Origin: CAVZRC01 sp963777695
GTDB lineage: Bacteria > Planctomycetota > Planctomycetia > Isosphaerales > Isosphaeraceae
DNA: 64,000 nucleotides
Direction: 5' to 3'
Assembly (NCBI GenBank): GCA_963777695.1
Contig: CAVZRC010000004.1
Coordinates: 930,001 to 994,000 of the forward strand
Part shown: one piece after another, positions 1-9,799 of the stretch
Layout of the letters: each line of letters starts with the position of its first letter
How positions within the stretch are numbered: the first letter of the stretch is position 1
The notes under the pieces: model-generated
Told to the model about the DNA's origin: nothing
The model's input: the letters and a program-made list of their open reading frames with translations, nothing else
The model's database searches: none
Position numbers and translations under genes: made by a program

Positions 1-85
1 TGTCGATCCGCCCGGGACCCGACAACGCGACCACCGCGAAGACCGAAAGGAACAGACCTGCTCGAGCGATCCACCAACGCACCAT
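1..85 (-). CDS. N-terminus of a secreted protein (truncated by window edge)
   Basis: An ATG at 85 opens a frame of 28 residues that runs off the window. It begins MVRWWIARAGLFLSVFAVVA, which is a basic start followed by a hydrophobic core, so an export signal is likely. A GGGAG ribosome-binding site sits about 5 bases upstream of the ATG. The gene follows the DUF1501 gene on the same strand after about 130 bases, so it may be the next gene of that operon. Nothing can be said about its function. Confidence 0.55.
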   Translation of the reverse strand, partial: MVRWWIARAGLFLSVFAVVALSGPGRID

Positions 86-213
86 CGCGCTCCCAACCCG
101 GGACCGTGACTGACAGACGCTTCATCCCTACTACTCTAGGACATGATGGCGCCGGTGCGAATTCCTCGGGACCGCCACGGTCGCGTTCCGATCGCGATCG
201 CTCGGCCCGGGGC

Positions 214-1635
214 TCAAGCGAAGAGTTCCTTGACGACCGAACCCGAGACGTCAGTGAGGCGGTAGTCCCGGCCGGCATGCCGGTAGGTCAATCGCGTGTG
301 GTCGAGGCCGAGCAGGTGGAGGATCGTGGCATGGAAGTCGTGCACATGCACACGATCCTCCGCCACCGCGATCCCATACTCGTCGGTCGCCCCGTGGACG
401 ATCCCGGCCTTCACGCCGCCGCCGGCCAGCCAGGACGAGAAGCACTGATGATGGTGCTCGCGACCGGCGGCCCCGGGCTGGGCATTGTACGGCGTCCGGC
501 CGAACTCGGTGGTCCAGACGACCAGCGTGTCCTCGAGCAACCCGCGCGATTTCAGGTCGGTCAGCAAGCCGGCGATGGGCCGGTCAACGTTCCGGGCCAT
601 AGGGACATGTTCCATCATGTTGCCGTGCGCGTCCCAGTTGTTCGACGAGCCGGAATCGATCAGTTCGATGAACCGGACTCCGCGCTCGGCCAAGCGTCGG
701 CCGACCAGGCATTGCCAGGCGAAGCCGTCGGTGCGGCCCCGCTCGAGCCCATACAGCCGGAGTGTGGCGTCGGATTCGCCGGAGAGATCGAACACCTCGG
801 GGGCCTCGCGCTGCATGCCGTAGGCCGTCTCGAACGACCGGATCCGAGCCTCGATCGCCGCGTCGGCCTGGTGATGTTCCAGGTGCCGGCGGTTGGCATC
901 GGCGACCATCTCGAGCTCGAGCTGCTGGAGCGCGTCGGAGCCGGCCCGGCGTTTCACGTTGGCGATCGGGGTCGGACCGGGCTCGATGTGCGTCCCTTGA
1001 TGGCAGCCCGGGAGGAAGTCCGAACCCCAAGTCTGGGTGCCGGCATAAGGGAGCCGGGGGGCCACCGCGACGAAAGACGGGAAGTTGCGGTTCTCCGTGC
1101 CCAGGCCGTAGCTGACCCAGGCGCCGAGGCTCGGCCGCGCGAAGGTGAACGACCCGGTGTGCATGCCGAGCGTCCCCTCGTAATGGTTGGTGTGGTCCGA
1201 GGACATCGACCGGATGACGCAGAGGTCGTCCGCCATCGACCGCATGTGCGGGAACAGGTCGCTCACCTCGGTCCCGCACGCCCCGCCGGGACGAAAAGCA
1301 AACTGCGGGCTCTTGAGGTACAGCGTGAAGTCGCCCGGCTTGCCCTGGAAGTTGTCGACCCGCACCGTCTTGCTCGCGCCGGCGAACAGCTTCGGCTTGG
1401 GATCGAATGAATCGACATGCGAAACACCCCCAGTCATATAAAGGAAGATGACACGGCGTGCCTTCGGCGCGAAGTGGGACGGCCTGGGTGCCAGGGGATC
1501 GTCGCCCGGACTCGCGGGCCGGGTGCCGGCCTGTGAAAACTCGGAGAGCATGACGTTCAGCGCGATCGACCCGAAGCCGCCAGCCGCCAGCCGGAGCGCC
1601 TCGCGCCGACTGGGGCGATATTGAGAGGGTGCCAT
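214..1635 (-). CDS. DUF1501 family exported protein
   Basis: This 473-residue protein belongs to the DUF1501 family, which is abundant in planctomycetes and distantly related to sulfatases/alkaline phosphatases. The start at 1635 gives an N-terminus with SRREALRLAAGGFG, a twin-arginine-like export signal. Family landmarks are visible: FLYMTGGVSHVDSFDPKP near the N-terminus, the GTLGMHTG and LGAWVSYGLG blocks, and VVWTTEFGRTP with a GREHHH stretch towards the C-terminus. A longer frame begins at 1719, but its extra residues lie in a palindromic repeat and are probably not translated. It lies 95 bases downstream of a DUF1549/DUF1553 gene, the usual pairing in planctomycetes. The reaction is unknown. 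The reading frame is intact. Confidence 0.9.
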   Translation of the reverse strand: MAPSQYRPSRREALRLAAGGFGSIALNVMLSEFSQAGTRPASPGDDPLAPRPSHFAPKARRVIFLYMTGGVSHVDSFDPKPKLFAGASKTVRVDNFQGKPGDFTLYLKSPQFAFRPGGACGTEVSDLFPHMRSMADDLCVIRSMSSDHTNHYEGTLGMHTGSFTFARPSLGAWVSYGLGTENRNFPSFVAVAPRLPYAGTQTWGSDFLPGCHQGTHIEPGPTPIANVKRRAGSDALQQLELEMVADANRRHLEHHQADAAIEARIRSFETAYGMQREAPEVFDLSGESDATLRLYGLERGRTDGFAWQCLVGRRLAERGVRFIELIDSGSSNNWDAHGNMMEHVPMARNVDRPIAGLLTDLKSRGLLEDTLVVWTTEFGRTPYNAQPGAAGREHHHQCFSSWLAGGGVKAGIVHGATDEYGIAVAEDRVHVHDFHATILHLLGLDHTRLTYRHAGRDYRLTDVSGSVVKELFA

Positions 1636-1661
1636 GAAGTGTTTCTCGATTTGAAAGTCGG

Positions 1662-1708
1662 TCAGGCATTCCAGGCTGACTCCGGGGAAGTCAGGCTGGA
1701 ATGCCTGG
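1662..1708. repeat. Imperfect palindrome (REP-like) between the DUF1553 and DUF1501 genes
   Basis: Two 20-base arms (1662-1681 and 1689-1708) are inverted copies differing at two positions and separated by a 7-base loop. The core is GGCATTCCAGGCTGACT. The element lies between two genes of one apparent operon, so it could be an mRNA hairpin that separates their expression. I believe similar elements are scattered through related genomes, but only one copy is clear here. Confidence 0.7.
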
Positions 1709-1729
1709 CCTGCGTGCACGTACTAATTT

Positions 1730-4700
1730 TCAATCAATGAACACAAATTCGTTTCGCGCGAACAGCGTCCGAGCGAAGGCTGACCAGCTCAACCGGGATT
1801 GCTCGCTGACGGCGACCCCATCAGCCTGGAGCTGCCGCCGATATCGCGCCAGGAAATCCCGGCCCTTCTCGACCTCCTGATCGAGAGGCTCGCGGGCCAT
1901 CGCCATGCGATAGGCCAGCCGGATCCGATCGCCGTCGTCGGTGTGCGTCGCGAGCAGTCGTCGCGCGAAGCCCTGGGCCTGCTCGTGGACGAACGGGTCA
2001 TTCATGAAGAAGAGGGCCTGGGTCGGCACGGTCGTGATCGACCGCTTCGCGGTGCTCGCGTTCGGGTCGGGGCCGTCGAACAAGGACAGGAACGGATGTC
2101 GTCGGTTGCGTTGCGTCATCAGGTAGACACTTCGCCGATTTGTCGGATAAACGGCGTAGAACGGGCCGTGCTGCGTGAAGTTGGTCCCCGGAGGGGGGAA
2201 CGGATGGGGCCCGGCGGGCGATCGATCGAGGCCGCCGCCGAGCATCAGGATCGCGTCGCGGATCGATTCGGCGTCGAGTCGTCGCGGCGGGAACCGCCAG
2301 AGTCGTTCATCCGCCGGATCGATCTCGGCCGCATGGCTGTCGTATTCGCTCGAAAGCTGATAAGTCGATGAGAGCATGATCAACCGGTGCATCGCCTTGA
2401 TCGACCAGCCGCCGGCCATGAAGCGGTGCGCCAGGTCGTCGAGGAGGCCGGGATGCGAAGGACGTCGGCCCCGCCTGCCGAAATCGTTCTCGGTGGCCAC
2501 CAGCCCGTTGCCGAAGTGTCCTTCCCAGATCCGATTGACCATGACCCGGGCCGTCAGCGGATTACCCGGCCGGGTGAGCCAGTCGGCGAGCTGCAACCGG
2601 CCGCTACCCTCGGCGCCGTCGGCGAGCGAGTCGCCGCCGAGGACCTCGAGGAACCGCCTGGGAACCACCTCGCCCGGCTTCGAGGGCTCTCCCCGCTTCT
2701 GTATCCGCACGTCGTGCGGCGTACCCTCGGCCACGCCATACGCCAGCGCACCGGCCCGACGATCGAGCAACGCGGCGAGGCGTCGCGCGCGATCGTCCCG
2801 CCCCGACGCGCCGGACGATCCAGCGGCCAACGGAGCACCAACCGGGGGAATCGGAGCCTCGCGGAGCGCGATGTTATCCACGTCGAGTGCCGGCCGGACG
2901 CCCGCGACCGGGCCCCGGCCATCGAGCAGGATCGTGTCGATGGTGCCGTCCCACGCGTTCGAGAACGGACGGTCCGCGAAGGTCGTGACGTCTCCCGGTG
3001 CGCCGATGGTGCCCGAGAACATCCTCCGGTCCAGGTCGAGGACGAGCCGGAGGTTGTACCAGGTGCCCGGCTGGAGCGGTCGGATCGGCTCGGTCGAATC
3101 GGCCTTCCGCACGAGCAACTCCTTCGAGCCGACGAAGACTTCGACGGCCGGGGATCGGCCTGGCCCGTGTCCCAGAAAGATGCGATAGGTCCCCGGCCCG
3201 CCCGATTGCGGAGTGGCGTTGCGGAAGTCGATGTTGAAGTGCCGTTTGCCGCGAGACCATGGCGCGACGCGTTGCCAGACGCGGTGGTCGGACGCATCTT
3301 CGGGGAATCGGACGCCGACGGACCCGTCGATGTGCGTGAGGTTGGTGAACGGACTCTGCGCCTGCGCGATCACATCGGGAGTGCCCTCGAAGAACCAGGG
3401 AGTCACCAGGCAGCCGAGGCTGCCGCCGGAGGACGGCTTCTGGATCTCGAAGTCGCCGTCCAGCTCGTCCAGGGTCTCGAGGGTGATCCGGGGCGGTAGG
3501 GCCTTCTCCGCCTTCAGGGCGGCCGAGACCTCCGCGATCGATTCTCGCAGGGCTTCGGACTCGTCGCGGGGCCGGAGCGACGCCATCGATCGCATGTTCG
3601 GCTTCTGCTCCGACCCGGGGAAGGGATACCGCGTGCTGTCGAAGATGCCGTAGAGCGCGTAGTAGTCCCGGGCGGAGACGGGGTCGTACTTGTGGTCGTG
3701 GCAGCGCGCACAGCCGAGCGTCAGGCCGAGGATCGACTGGCCGAGCGTGTCGATCGTGTCCTGGATCGTGAGATGGTGGTAATTCTCCGAGTCGAAGCCG
3801 AAACGGCGCGACACGGCGATGAAACCGGTCGCCGTCACGAGGCGGGCGTACGACGGCCCGGGATCCTCTCCGGCCATGATGTCGCCCGCCACCTGCTCGC
3901 GGACGAATTGGTCGTACGGCATATCCTCATTGAAGGCCGCGATGACGTAATCGCGATACCTGTAAGCCTCGCCGACGGGATAGTCGGCGGTCTCTCCGGC
4001 GGTATCCGCGTACCGGACGACGTCGAGCCAGTGCCGCCCCCAACGCGCGCCGTAGGCTGGCGAGGCCAGCAGCCGGTCGATCACTTTCGCGAACGCGTCG
4101 GGCGATGCGTCGACCACGAACGCGTCGAGGTCCTCGGGCGTCGGCGGCAATCCGGTCAGGTCGAACGTGGCGCGACGGATCAAGGTCCGCCGGTCCGCCG
4201 GACGGACCGGGTGCATCCCCTTCTCTTCCAGTCCCGCCAGGATCCATCGATCGACCGGCGAGCGGACCCAGTTGCGATCCCCGACCTGGGGGGCCGGTGG
4301 CGGCCGGACGGGCTGAAAGGACCAGAACGATCGATCTTCGGCGGTGATCCCCCCGTGGCGGATGGTCGCCCCGCCGGCATCGTCGGGCCAGGGTGCGCCC
4401 TGGGCGACCCATCGGGTCAAGGTCGCGATCTGCTCGTCCTTGAGCCGGGAGTCGGGGGGCATCTGGATGTCCCCCTCATGCCGGATTGCCTTCACGATCA
4501 GGCTCGCCTCGGCCTTGCCCGGGACTATGGCCGGGCCGCTGTCTCCGCCCTGCATCATCGCCGTCCGCGAATCGAGCCGAAGGTTCGATTCCTGCTTCCC
4601 GGGTCCATGACACTTGACGCATCTCGCCGCCAGCAGCGGCCGGACCTGGTTCTCGAATTCCGCGAGCGCCTTCGGGTCGGCGGAGTTCGGGGTCTCGCGC

Positions 4701-4778
4701 GGGCTCACCCGATCTCGCGGTGAGCCCCGGCAGCACCAGGACGAGAGAGGCCAGGACGGATTGCAGGCTCCTGAGCAT
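1730..4778 (-). CDS. DUF1549/DUF1553 protein with N-terminal cytochrome-type domain (frameshift near the start)
   Basis: This is a large protein of about 1015 residues of the planctomycete PSCyt1-DUF1549-DUF1553 type. A CVKCHG haem-binding motif lies near the N-terminus. DUF1549 follows, with LTGLPPTPEDLDAFV, GRHWLDVVRYADT and CARCHDHKYDP. A central LamG-like segment comes next, then DUF1553 with NPLTARVMVNRIW and VPTQALFFMNDP. The open frame could start at 4846, but that N-terminus looks wrong. An ATG at 4778 with GAGGAA upstream encodes a good signal peptide (MLRSLQSVLASLVLVLPGLT) in another frame, which joins the main frame if one indel near 4690-4715 is corrected. It is followed by a DUF1501 gene. 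Its redox or substrate role is unknown. Confidence 0.85.
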
Positions 4779-4890
4779 GGCTGTTCCTCGAAGACGCCGA
4801 TTCCTTGCGATCTCATCATTATCCCATGTCGCAAGTCGGGGCTCAACTTGATCGGAGCCTTACTACTCGAGAAATCAGCAAGAGGCCGAT

Positions 4891-6847
4891 CTATTGCGAG
4901 AGGATCACGACGCTATACGCGCCGATACCCACGTTGGCGTTGAAATTCAGCCCATCCTTGCCGCCCGGGTTGGCCGTCGTGTCGAAGCTATCGCCATTCG
5001 TGAAGGTAGGATCATAGATGCTCGCGCCGCTGTTGAACCGCACATGCCATGGCCCACCGCGCGGGAAGCCGATGTTCAGTCCCTTCAAGGGCACATTCGA
5101 GAAACTCGCCACCACGACGACGTCGTCGCCGGGACCGCCGTTTTCCCATCGGTGGTAGGCTAGCGTCTTATTGCCGTCGTCCAGGTGGAAGACGTTGAGG
5201 TTCTGACCCGTGACGCCCGCCGTCTTCCCCGCCAGGTTGCGCCGGAGGGCGATCAGATCGCGATACATCTGCACGATCCCTTTGATATTCGCATCCTCCG
5301 CCCGCGCGAAATCGACGTTGGTCGGCGTGTTGAAGCCGAACGGTCGCGTCTCGAGCATCTCCTGGCCCTGGAAAATCATCGGGATGCCGGGCGAGGTGAG
5401 CATGATCGCCGCGGCCAGAGTGGAACGCTTCTTGGCGAAGATGCTCGAGTTATTGTTGATATCAATCATTGCCGGCAAACGGGCCTGGCCGGGCGGATGG
5501 CCCACCTGATCGTGGTCTTCCGTGTAGACGACTCGAGAGAATACGTCGGCGGCCATCTTCCTCTCGAGCGCCGCCCTTGACGGCCCCGAGGTTCCGATCG
5601 GCATCATTGATCCCGGTCACCACGTCGCGCATGGTATTCACCATCGTGTCGTCCCACTGGCTGTTGAATTCGAGGCCGACCGGGCCCGTCTGGAGCGTGA
5701 TATCTCCGGAGCTTTGCAAGTCCTCGGCGATGGTGATCTTGCTCGGTTGCTTGGGGTCGGTGTTGCGATAGGCGGAGTTGATGTCCCTGAGCAGCTCCGC
5801 CCCTTCGGCATTCGGCGTTCGCCCCGGGCCGGCCGTGCGGATATCGATCGTGTCGTCGAACCGCAGTCCATCGACGCCGTAGTCGCGGAGCAGCGACAGC
5901 GCGTTATCGATGATGTACTGGCGGACCTGCGGCCGGCCATAGTCCGGGCGAGGACCGTAGTTGGTGTTGGCACGGGCACCGCCATAGAGGAAGACCCCGC
6001 CGGGGATCTCCGGCGTCGTGAAGCCGCCGAACCCGTTGAGCAGATTGTTCCCGATCAGATGATTGTAGACGACGTCCACGATCACCGCGATCTGGCGCAG
6101 ATGACATTGTTTGACGAATTCCTTGAAGTCTCCGGGCTTTCCATATTTGGATTTCACCGCGAAGAGCTGGACGGGATCGTAGCCCCAGTTGTGGTCGGGC
6201 GGGGTGTTGCCGGGGGCCAGGGGATCCTGGGTGATCGGGAGGACTTCCACCGCATTGATGCCGAGGCCCTTCAGGTAGTCCAGTTTCGCGACCGCGCCGG
6301 CGAACGTCCGATTGAACGTGCCGACGTGCAACTCGTAGATCACCATGGTATTGAAGGAAGGCACGGTGAAAGCCGGCAGCTTGAAGCTCGAGTCCACGAT
6401 GACGGATTGGGGCTTGTCGTCGTTGCCGGCCAGGCCGAAGCCGTCGGGAAGGTCGAATCCGGTTAGTTGTTGCGCCCGCGGGTCGTTGAATTCACGCGCA
6501 ACGCCGGCGAGCTTGATGGAATAGCGATACGTGTCTCCGGCCTTGGTGCCGGCGACCGTGCCGGTCCAGGTGGTATCCGCGGGGTCGGGGTGACCCGGCT
6601 CCCTGGACAGCGGCTCCACGGCGCCCCCATTGATCCTGACGCCAACCGCGTCCACGAAGGGAGCCCAGACGCGGAACGTGGTCGTCCCGTCGGCGTGCAA
6701 GGTCGCGCCGAGCGGATCGGTCGCTGACGCAGATTGTGTCGCACCAAGAAAAGCTGAAGTGAAGATCAGTAGGTACGTCGCGAAGAACCTCGCGAGCAGG
6801 TTCCTCGGACGAGGCCGGGCGGACGACGCGGGCATTGTTTCTGGCAT
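4891..6847 (-). CDS. Secreted GH13 alpha-amylase-family protein, glucan-branching-enzyme-like (frameshift at about 5575)
   Basis: Two overlapping frames make one enzyme of roughly 650 residues. The N-terminus has a signal peptide (LLARFFATYLLIFTSAFLG), then an N-terminal beta-sandwich beginning TTTFRVWAPFVDAVGVRING. The GH13 barrel follows with IYELHVGTFN, VVYNH, DGLRFDD (nucleophile Asp), TIAEDL (acid/base Glu) and, after the break, YTEDHDQVG and SPGIPMIFQGQE. The frame changes where the coding strand reads AAGGGCGGCG; removing one G from the three-base run at 5574-5576 restores AVKAALERK. The pattern is closest to branching enzymes or trehalohydrolases, which are normally cytoplasmic, so an exported copy is unusual. 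Translation may start at the ATG at 6847 or a GTG at 6856. There is no obvious operon partner. Confidence 0.8.
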
Positions 6848-7250
6848 CGGGTGCACTCGATTCCCGGATCATGGATGATCTCGTCCTCGGCGGTCGCCGA
6901 TTCCGAAAGGACTTCATCCGAAAGGCGCGGGGATCAGTGTACCAATTGCCGATCATCGAAGACAATGGATTTCGGCCATATCCCCCGATTGCGGCCGGCG
7001 GTGCCCTGTCGTCGGTCGGCGAGATCGGCGACGAGAGGCACCGCACCTCAACCCACTTCCTCGACCTTCCCTTCTTCCGGGATGCGGTGGACGCCTTCTT
7101 GGCCAGGATCGCCCGTTCCTCCAGGATTTGTTGCACTGACGCAAGGGACTTGCGAACATCACGATCACTCGCCAACCTGATCGGGTGGGTGCTCGCGAGC
7201 CGATGCAACCCGAGAAAAGGACCGTCTCGAACCAGGAACGAGGCCGTATC
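6848..7250. other. Intergenic region between divergent genes
   Basis: About 400 bases separate the GH13 gene (minus) from the next gene (plus). Open frames here are poor in codon pattern and lack recognisable domains. The region probably holds the two promoters, but I could not identify specific boxes. Confidence 0.4.
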
Positions 7251-8063
7251 ATGATTGGTTTCTTCTGCCTGCCGTTGCTCCTGGGACTGGTGAGCCAGTC
7301 GCCGACACCGGCCGGGGACTCGCCCGACGATCTCAAGGCCCGTCTCGATTTCATGACGAAATCCATGACGATGCACGACATCCATGCGATCGACGAGCGA
7401 GGGGCCAAGTTTCGGCTCCGGGCCGAGCCGGTCCTTCGCTTCACGAACCCGGTCGGCGGCTCGCGGGATGGGGGTATGTTCCTCTGGCTCGACGAGGCGG
7501 GCCGGCCGGTCGTTGCGACCCAGATCTTGTGGAATCCCCGGCGGATCTGGGCGCAGGAGTTCTCTTCACTCTCCACGAGTCCCTTGATCGCGAAATCGGC
7601 CGATGGACGCGTCTGGAACCCGTCCCGGGGCGGCGTCTCGTTCCAGCCCGTTCCCGGCGCCGCGCGGCCCGCCGATACCGCCGAGCGGCGACTCCGGCAA
7701 ATGCGTCAGATAGCCGAAGGTTTCTCGGCCGAGCACTATTACCGGGGGCAGACCTGGAACCAGCTTCGGCTGCTCACCAAGCCGCTCGCCCGATACGGAA
7801 AGCCGGACTCGGATGTCCAGGACGGCGCCCTGTTCTGTTTCGCCCTCGGCACCGACCCCGAGGTCCTCTTGATACTCGGGTCGCGGACGGGCAAAGACGG
7901 CCCGGACTGGCAGTACGCCTTCGCGCCGATGACGGGGTTCGAACTCAAAGCCTCCTGGAAAGGCACAGCGATCTGGAGCAAGCCGGCGGAGGCCAACGGC
8001 TCGGCGCGGGACCCTCGCAATACCTTTCATATCCGTCGCGTCCTCGTCGAGCCGGTCGAGTGA
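7251..8063 (+). CDS. Secreted protein of unknown function
   Basis: This 270-residue protein starts at the ATG at 7251, preceded by CGAGG, and opens with a short signal peptide (MIGFFCLPLLLGLVSQS). The frame extends upstream to 7185 but the extra residues look non-coding. The mature part contains PVLRFTNPVGGSRDGGMFLW, a polar middle and YGKPDSDVQDGALFCFALGT. I recognise the general pattern as a conserved planctomycete hypothetical family but know no function. It is probably exported. It stands alone between the divergent GH13 gene and the toxin-antitoxin pair. Confidence 0.7.
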   Translation: MIGFFCLPLLLGLVSQSPTPAGDSPDDLKARLDFMTKSMTMHDIHAIDERGAKFRLRAEPVLRFTNPVGGSRDGGMFLWLDEAGRPVVATQILWNPRRIWAQEFSSLSTSPLIAKSADGRVWNPSRGGVSFQPVPGAARPADTAERRLRQMRQIAEGFSAEHYYRGQTWNQLRLLTKPLARYGKPDSDVQDGALFCFALGTDPEVLLILGSRTGKDGPDWQYAFAPMTGFELKASWKGTAIWSKPAEANGSARDPRNTFHIRRVLVEPVE

Positions 8064-8220
8064 TTTTCGGGTGGCCGGTCCCCCGAGTCGCTCGGGTGCG
8101 TCATCGTCGACCTTCCTGGCGGCCGTCATGCACGCGTGGATTATATATCGGCCTTGTCACTGTGGCCCCGACGCGATAGCATTAAATTTGGTGCAAATTG
8201 AGTGCAAGGAGCAGAAGGCC

Positions 8221-8517
8221 ATGTTGGATATTAATAACGACATCAACTCACTCTCGAATTTCAAGCGGAACACCCCCGAGTTCCTCCGCCAGTTGAAGGA
8301 AACCGGCCACCCGGTCGTGCTCACCATCAACGGCAAGGCCGAGCTGGTGGTGCAGGACACCGTGTCGTATCAGAAGCTCATCGAGCTGGCCGAGCGTGCC
8401 GAGCGGATGGACGCCCTCAAGGCATCGCTCGACGACATGAGGGCCGGTAAGGTCGTCCCCGCCGACGACGTGCTGGCCGAGATGCGGCAGATCCTCCGGG
8501 GGAAGCAAGGCCGGTGA
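8221..8517 (+). CDS. Type II antitoxin, Phd/YefM family
   Basis: This 98-residue protein is the antitoxin of a type II pair. The N-terminal Phd/YefM fold, which binds the operator, is shown by LSNFKRNTPEFLRQLKETGHPVVLTINGKAELVV read across residues 10-45. The C-terminal helix-rich tail would bind and block the toxin. An AAGGAG box lies 9 bases before the ATG at 8221. The longer frame back to 8071 is rejected because the Phd/YefM fold begins at this ATG. Its stop overlaps the toxin start by 4 bases (GTGA), indicating translational coupling. The AT-rich leader at 8180-8205 probably carries the autoregulated promoter. Confidence 0.88.
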   Translation: MLDINNDINSLSNFKRNTPEFLRQLKETGHPVVLTINGKAELVVQDTVSYQKLIELAERAERMDALKASLDDMRAGKVVPADDVLAEMRQILRGKQGR

Positions 8518-8825
8518 CCTATCGTGTCGTCTTCACCGTCAGGGCCAGGGCTGAGGTCGTTGAGCAGTTCCGATACCTGGCCGACCGATCACCGGATGCC
8601 GCGGCACGCTGGTACACGGGCCTGGAGAAGGCCATCGCCAAGCTGAGCACGATGCCCGAGCGGCATCCCATCGCCGAGGATGAAACTGAGCAGCTCGGCA
8701 TCACACTTCGCCAGATGCTCTATGGCCGCCGCCGTGGCATCTTTCGCATCCTGTTTTCCATCGAAGACGATACGGTCACCCTGCACTATGTCCGCCAAAG
8801 CGCCCAAGGCCCTATCGAGCCGTAA
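8514..8825 (+). CDS. Type II toxin, RelE/ParE family
   Basis: This 103-residue protein begins with a GTG that overlaps the antitoxin stop. It shows the RelE/ParE pattern: YRVVFTVRARAEVVEQFRYLA, then ARWYTGLEKAIAKLSTMPERHP, and a C-terminal basic strand YGRRRGIFRILFSIEDDTVTLHYV. In RelE proteins such basic residues act in ribosome-dependent mRNA cleavage, while ParE members inhibit gyrase. The sequence alone does not decide between these, although the layout is nearer to ParE. The frame is intact, so the pair should be functional. Confidence 0.87.
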   Translation: MTYRVVFTVRARAEVVEQFRYLADRSPDAAARWYTGLEKAIAKLSTMPERHPIAEDETEQLGITLRQMLYGRRRGIFRILFSIEDDTVTLHYVRQSAQGPIEP

Positions 8826-8857
8826 GTCTTACCGGTTTCCGCTTGCCTGTTCGCCAG

Positions 8858-9612
8858 TTATGCGATCACGACCTCGATCCCCAGCTCGCGCACGGTCTGC
8901 AAGATCTCGGGCGACGCGGTGTGGTCGGTGACCAGGCAGGTGATCCGGGTGATGGGCGTCAGGAGGTACGGGGCGACGGTTCCGAGCTTCTCGCCGGCCA
9001 CCACGACGATCACGCGGGTGGCGTGCTCGAGCATCGCCCGCTTCACCTCGGCCTCCTCGCCGTCGAAGGTCGTCACGCCGGCCTCGGGGTGGATCCCGCG
9101 GCGCCGAGGACGCACGCGTCCGGGCGGAGCATGCGGTAGGCATCCACCGCGGTGATCCCCACGGCGACCCGCGCGGCCTTGAAGAGCCGGCCGCCGACGA
9201 CGATGCACTCGGCTTTCGCGTGCCCCGACAGCACCTCCAGCGCCGGCAGGCTGTGAGTGACGATCGTCAGGGCCAGGTCGGCGGGCAGGTGCTCGGCGAC
9301 CGCCAGCGGCGTCGTGCCGCCGTCGAGCGCGACGACCTCGCCCGATCGGAGCAGCAGGGCCGCGGCGGCGCCGATCCTTTGCTTCGCATCGGTCAACTCC
9401 TTCTCGCGCTCGGCGTACTGGATCGAGGTCGGCGACCGCGGCAACGCGCCGCCGTGGACACGTTGGAGGAGCCCCGCCTTGTCCAGCTCGCGGAGGTCGC
9501 GGCGGACCGTGTCTTCGGATACGCCGAGCCGTTTACTCAGGTCCGACGCGAGGATCTTGCCCTCCGACTTCAACACGTCCAGCAGCCAGCGTTTACGCTC
9601 GGCGGTCAGCAT
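8858..9612 (-). CDS. DeoR-family transcriptional repressor (frameshift at about 9100)
   Basis: Two overlapping frames together give a DeoR-type regulator of about 251 residues. The N-terminal winged helix-turn-helix is clear (LTAERKRWLLDVLKSEGKI, then LGVSEDTVRRDLRELDKAG). It is followed by the sugar-phosphate sensor domain with VALDGGTTPLAVAEHL, and after the break by AGVTTFDGEEAEVKRAML. The frame is lost in GGCGCCGCGGGATCC; one missing base at 9094-9103 restores VLGAAGIHPEAGVTT. The start at 9612 has GGAG about 10 bases upstream. It is divergent from a HAD phosphatase and presumably controls it and itself. The ligand is likely a phosphorylated sugar. Confidence 0.83.
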
Positions 9613-9649
9613 CGGCAGGTCTCCGGGTGATGCCGACAGCTTAATCACT

Positions 9650-9772
9650 TCTGCACGAAGTTGCAGCTTCGTTTCTGAAATTTGCGTGAAAATGCACGAA
9701 AAGCCTTGATCAATGTGGAGCTGGCCTTAAGATTGGGATGTCAACCGGCAATCTCACGCAAAATCGTGCAGA
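9650..9772. promoter_or_regulatory. Candidate DeoR operators between divergent deoR-like and HAD genes
   Basis: Three related inverted motifs lie in the 187-base gap. One is at 9655-9672 (ACGAAG and CTTCGT around 6 bases). One is at 9682-9698 (TTGCGTGAAAATGCACG). The third, at 9752-9770 (TCTCACGCAAAATCGTGCA), resembles the second in the opposite orientation. Repeated operators between a DeoR regulator and its divergent target are typical. The assignment is inferred from position and symmetry only. Confidence 0.5.
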
Positions 9773-9799
9773 CGAAGAGTGACCGAGGAGGCGAGATCG

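Noticed and set aside
106..1410. Long plus-strand frame of 434 codons
   Set aside because: It is the shadow of the DUF1501 gene on the other strand; no domain and an Arg/Val-rich composition typical of high-GC antisense frames.
3692..4723. Plus-strand frame opposite the DUF1549/DUF1553 gene
   Set aside because: Antisense shadow with no family motif or ribosome-binding site.
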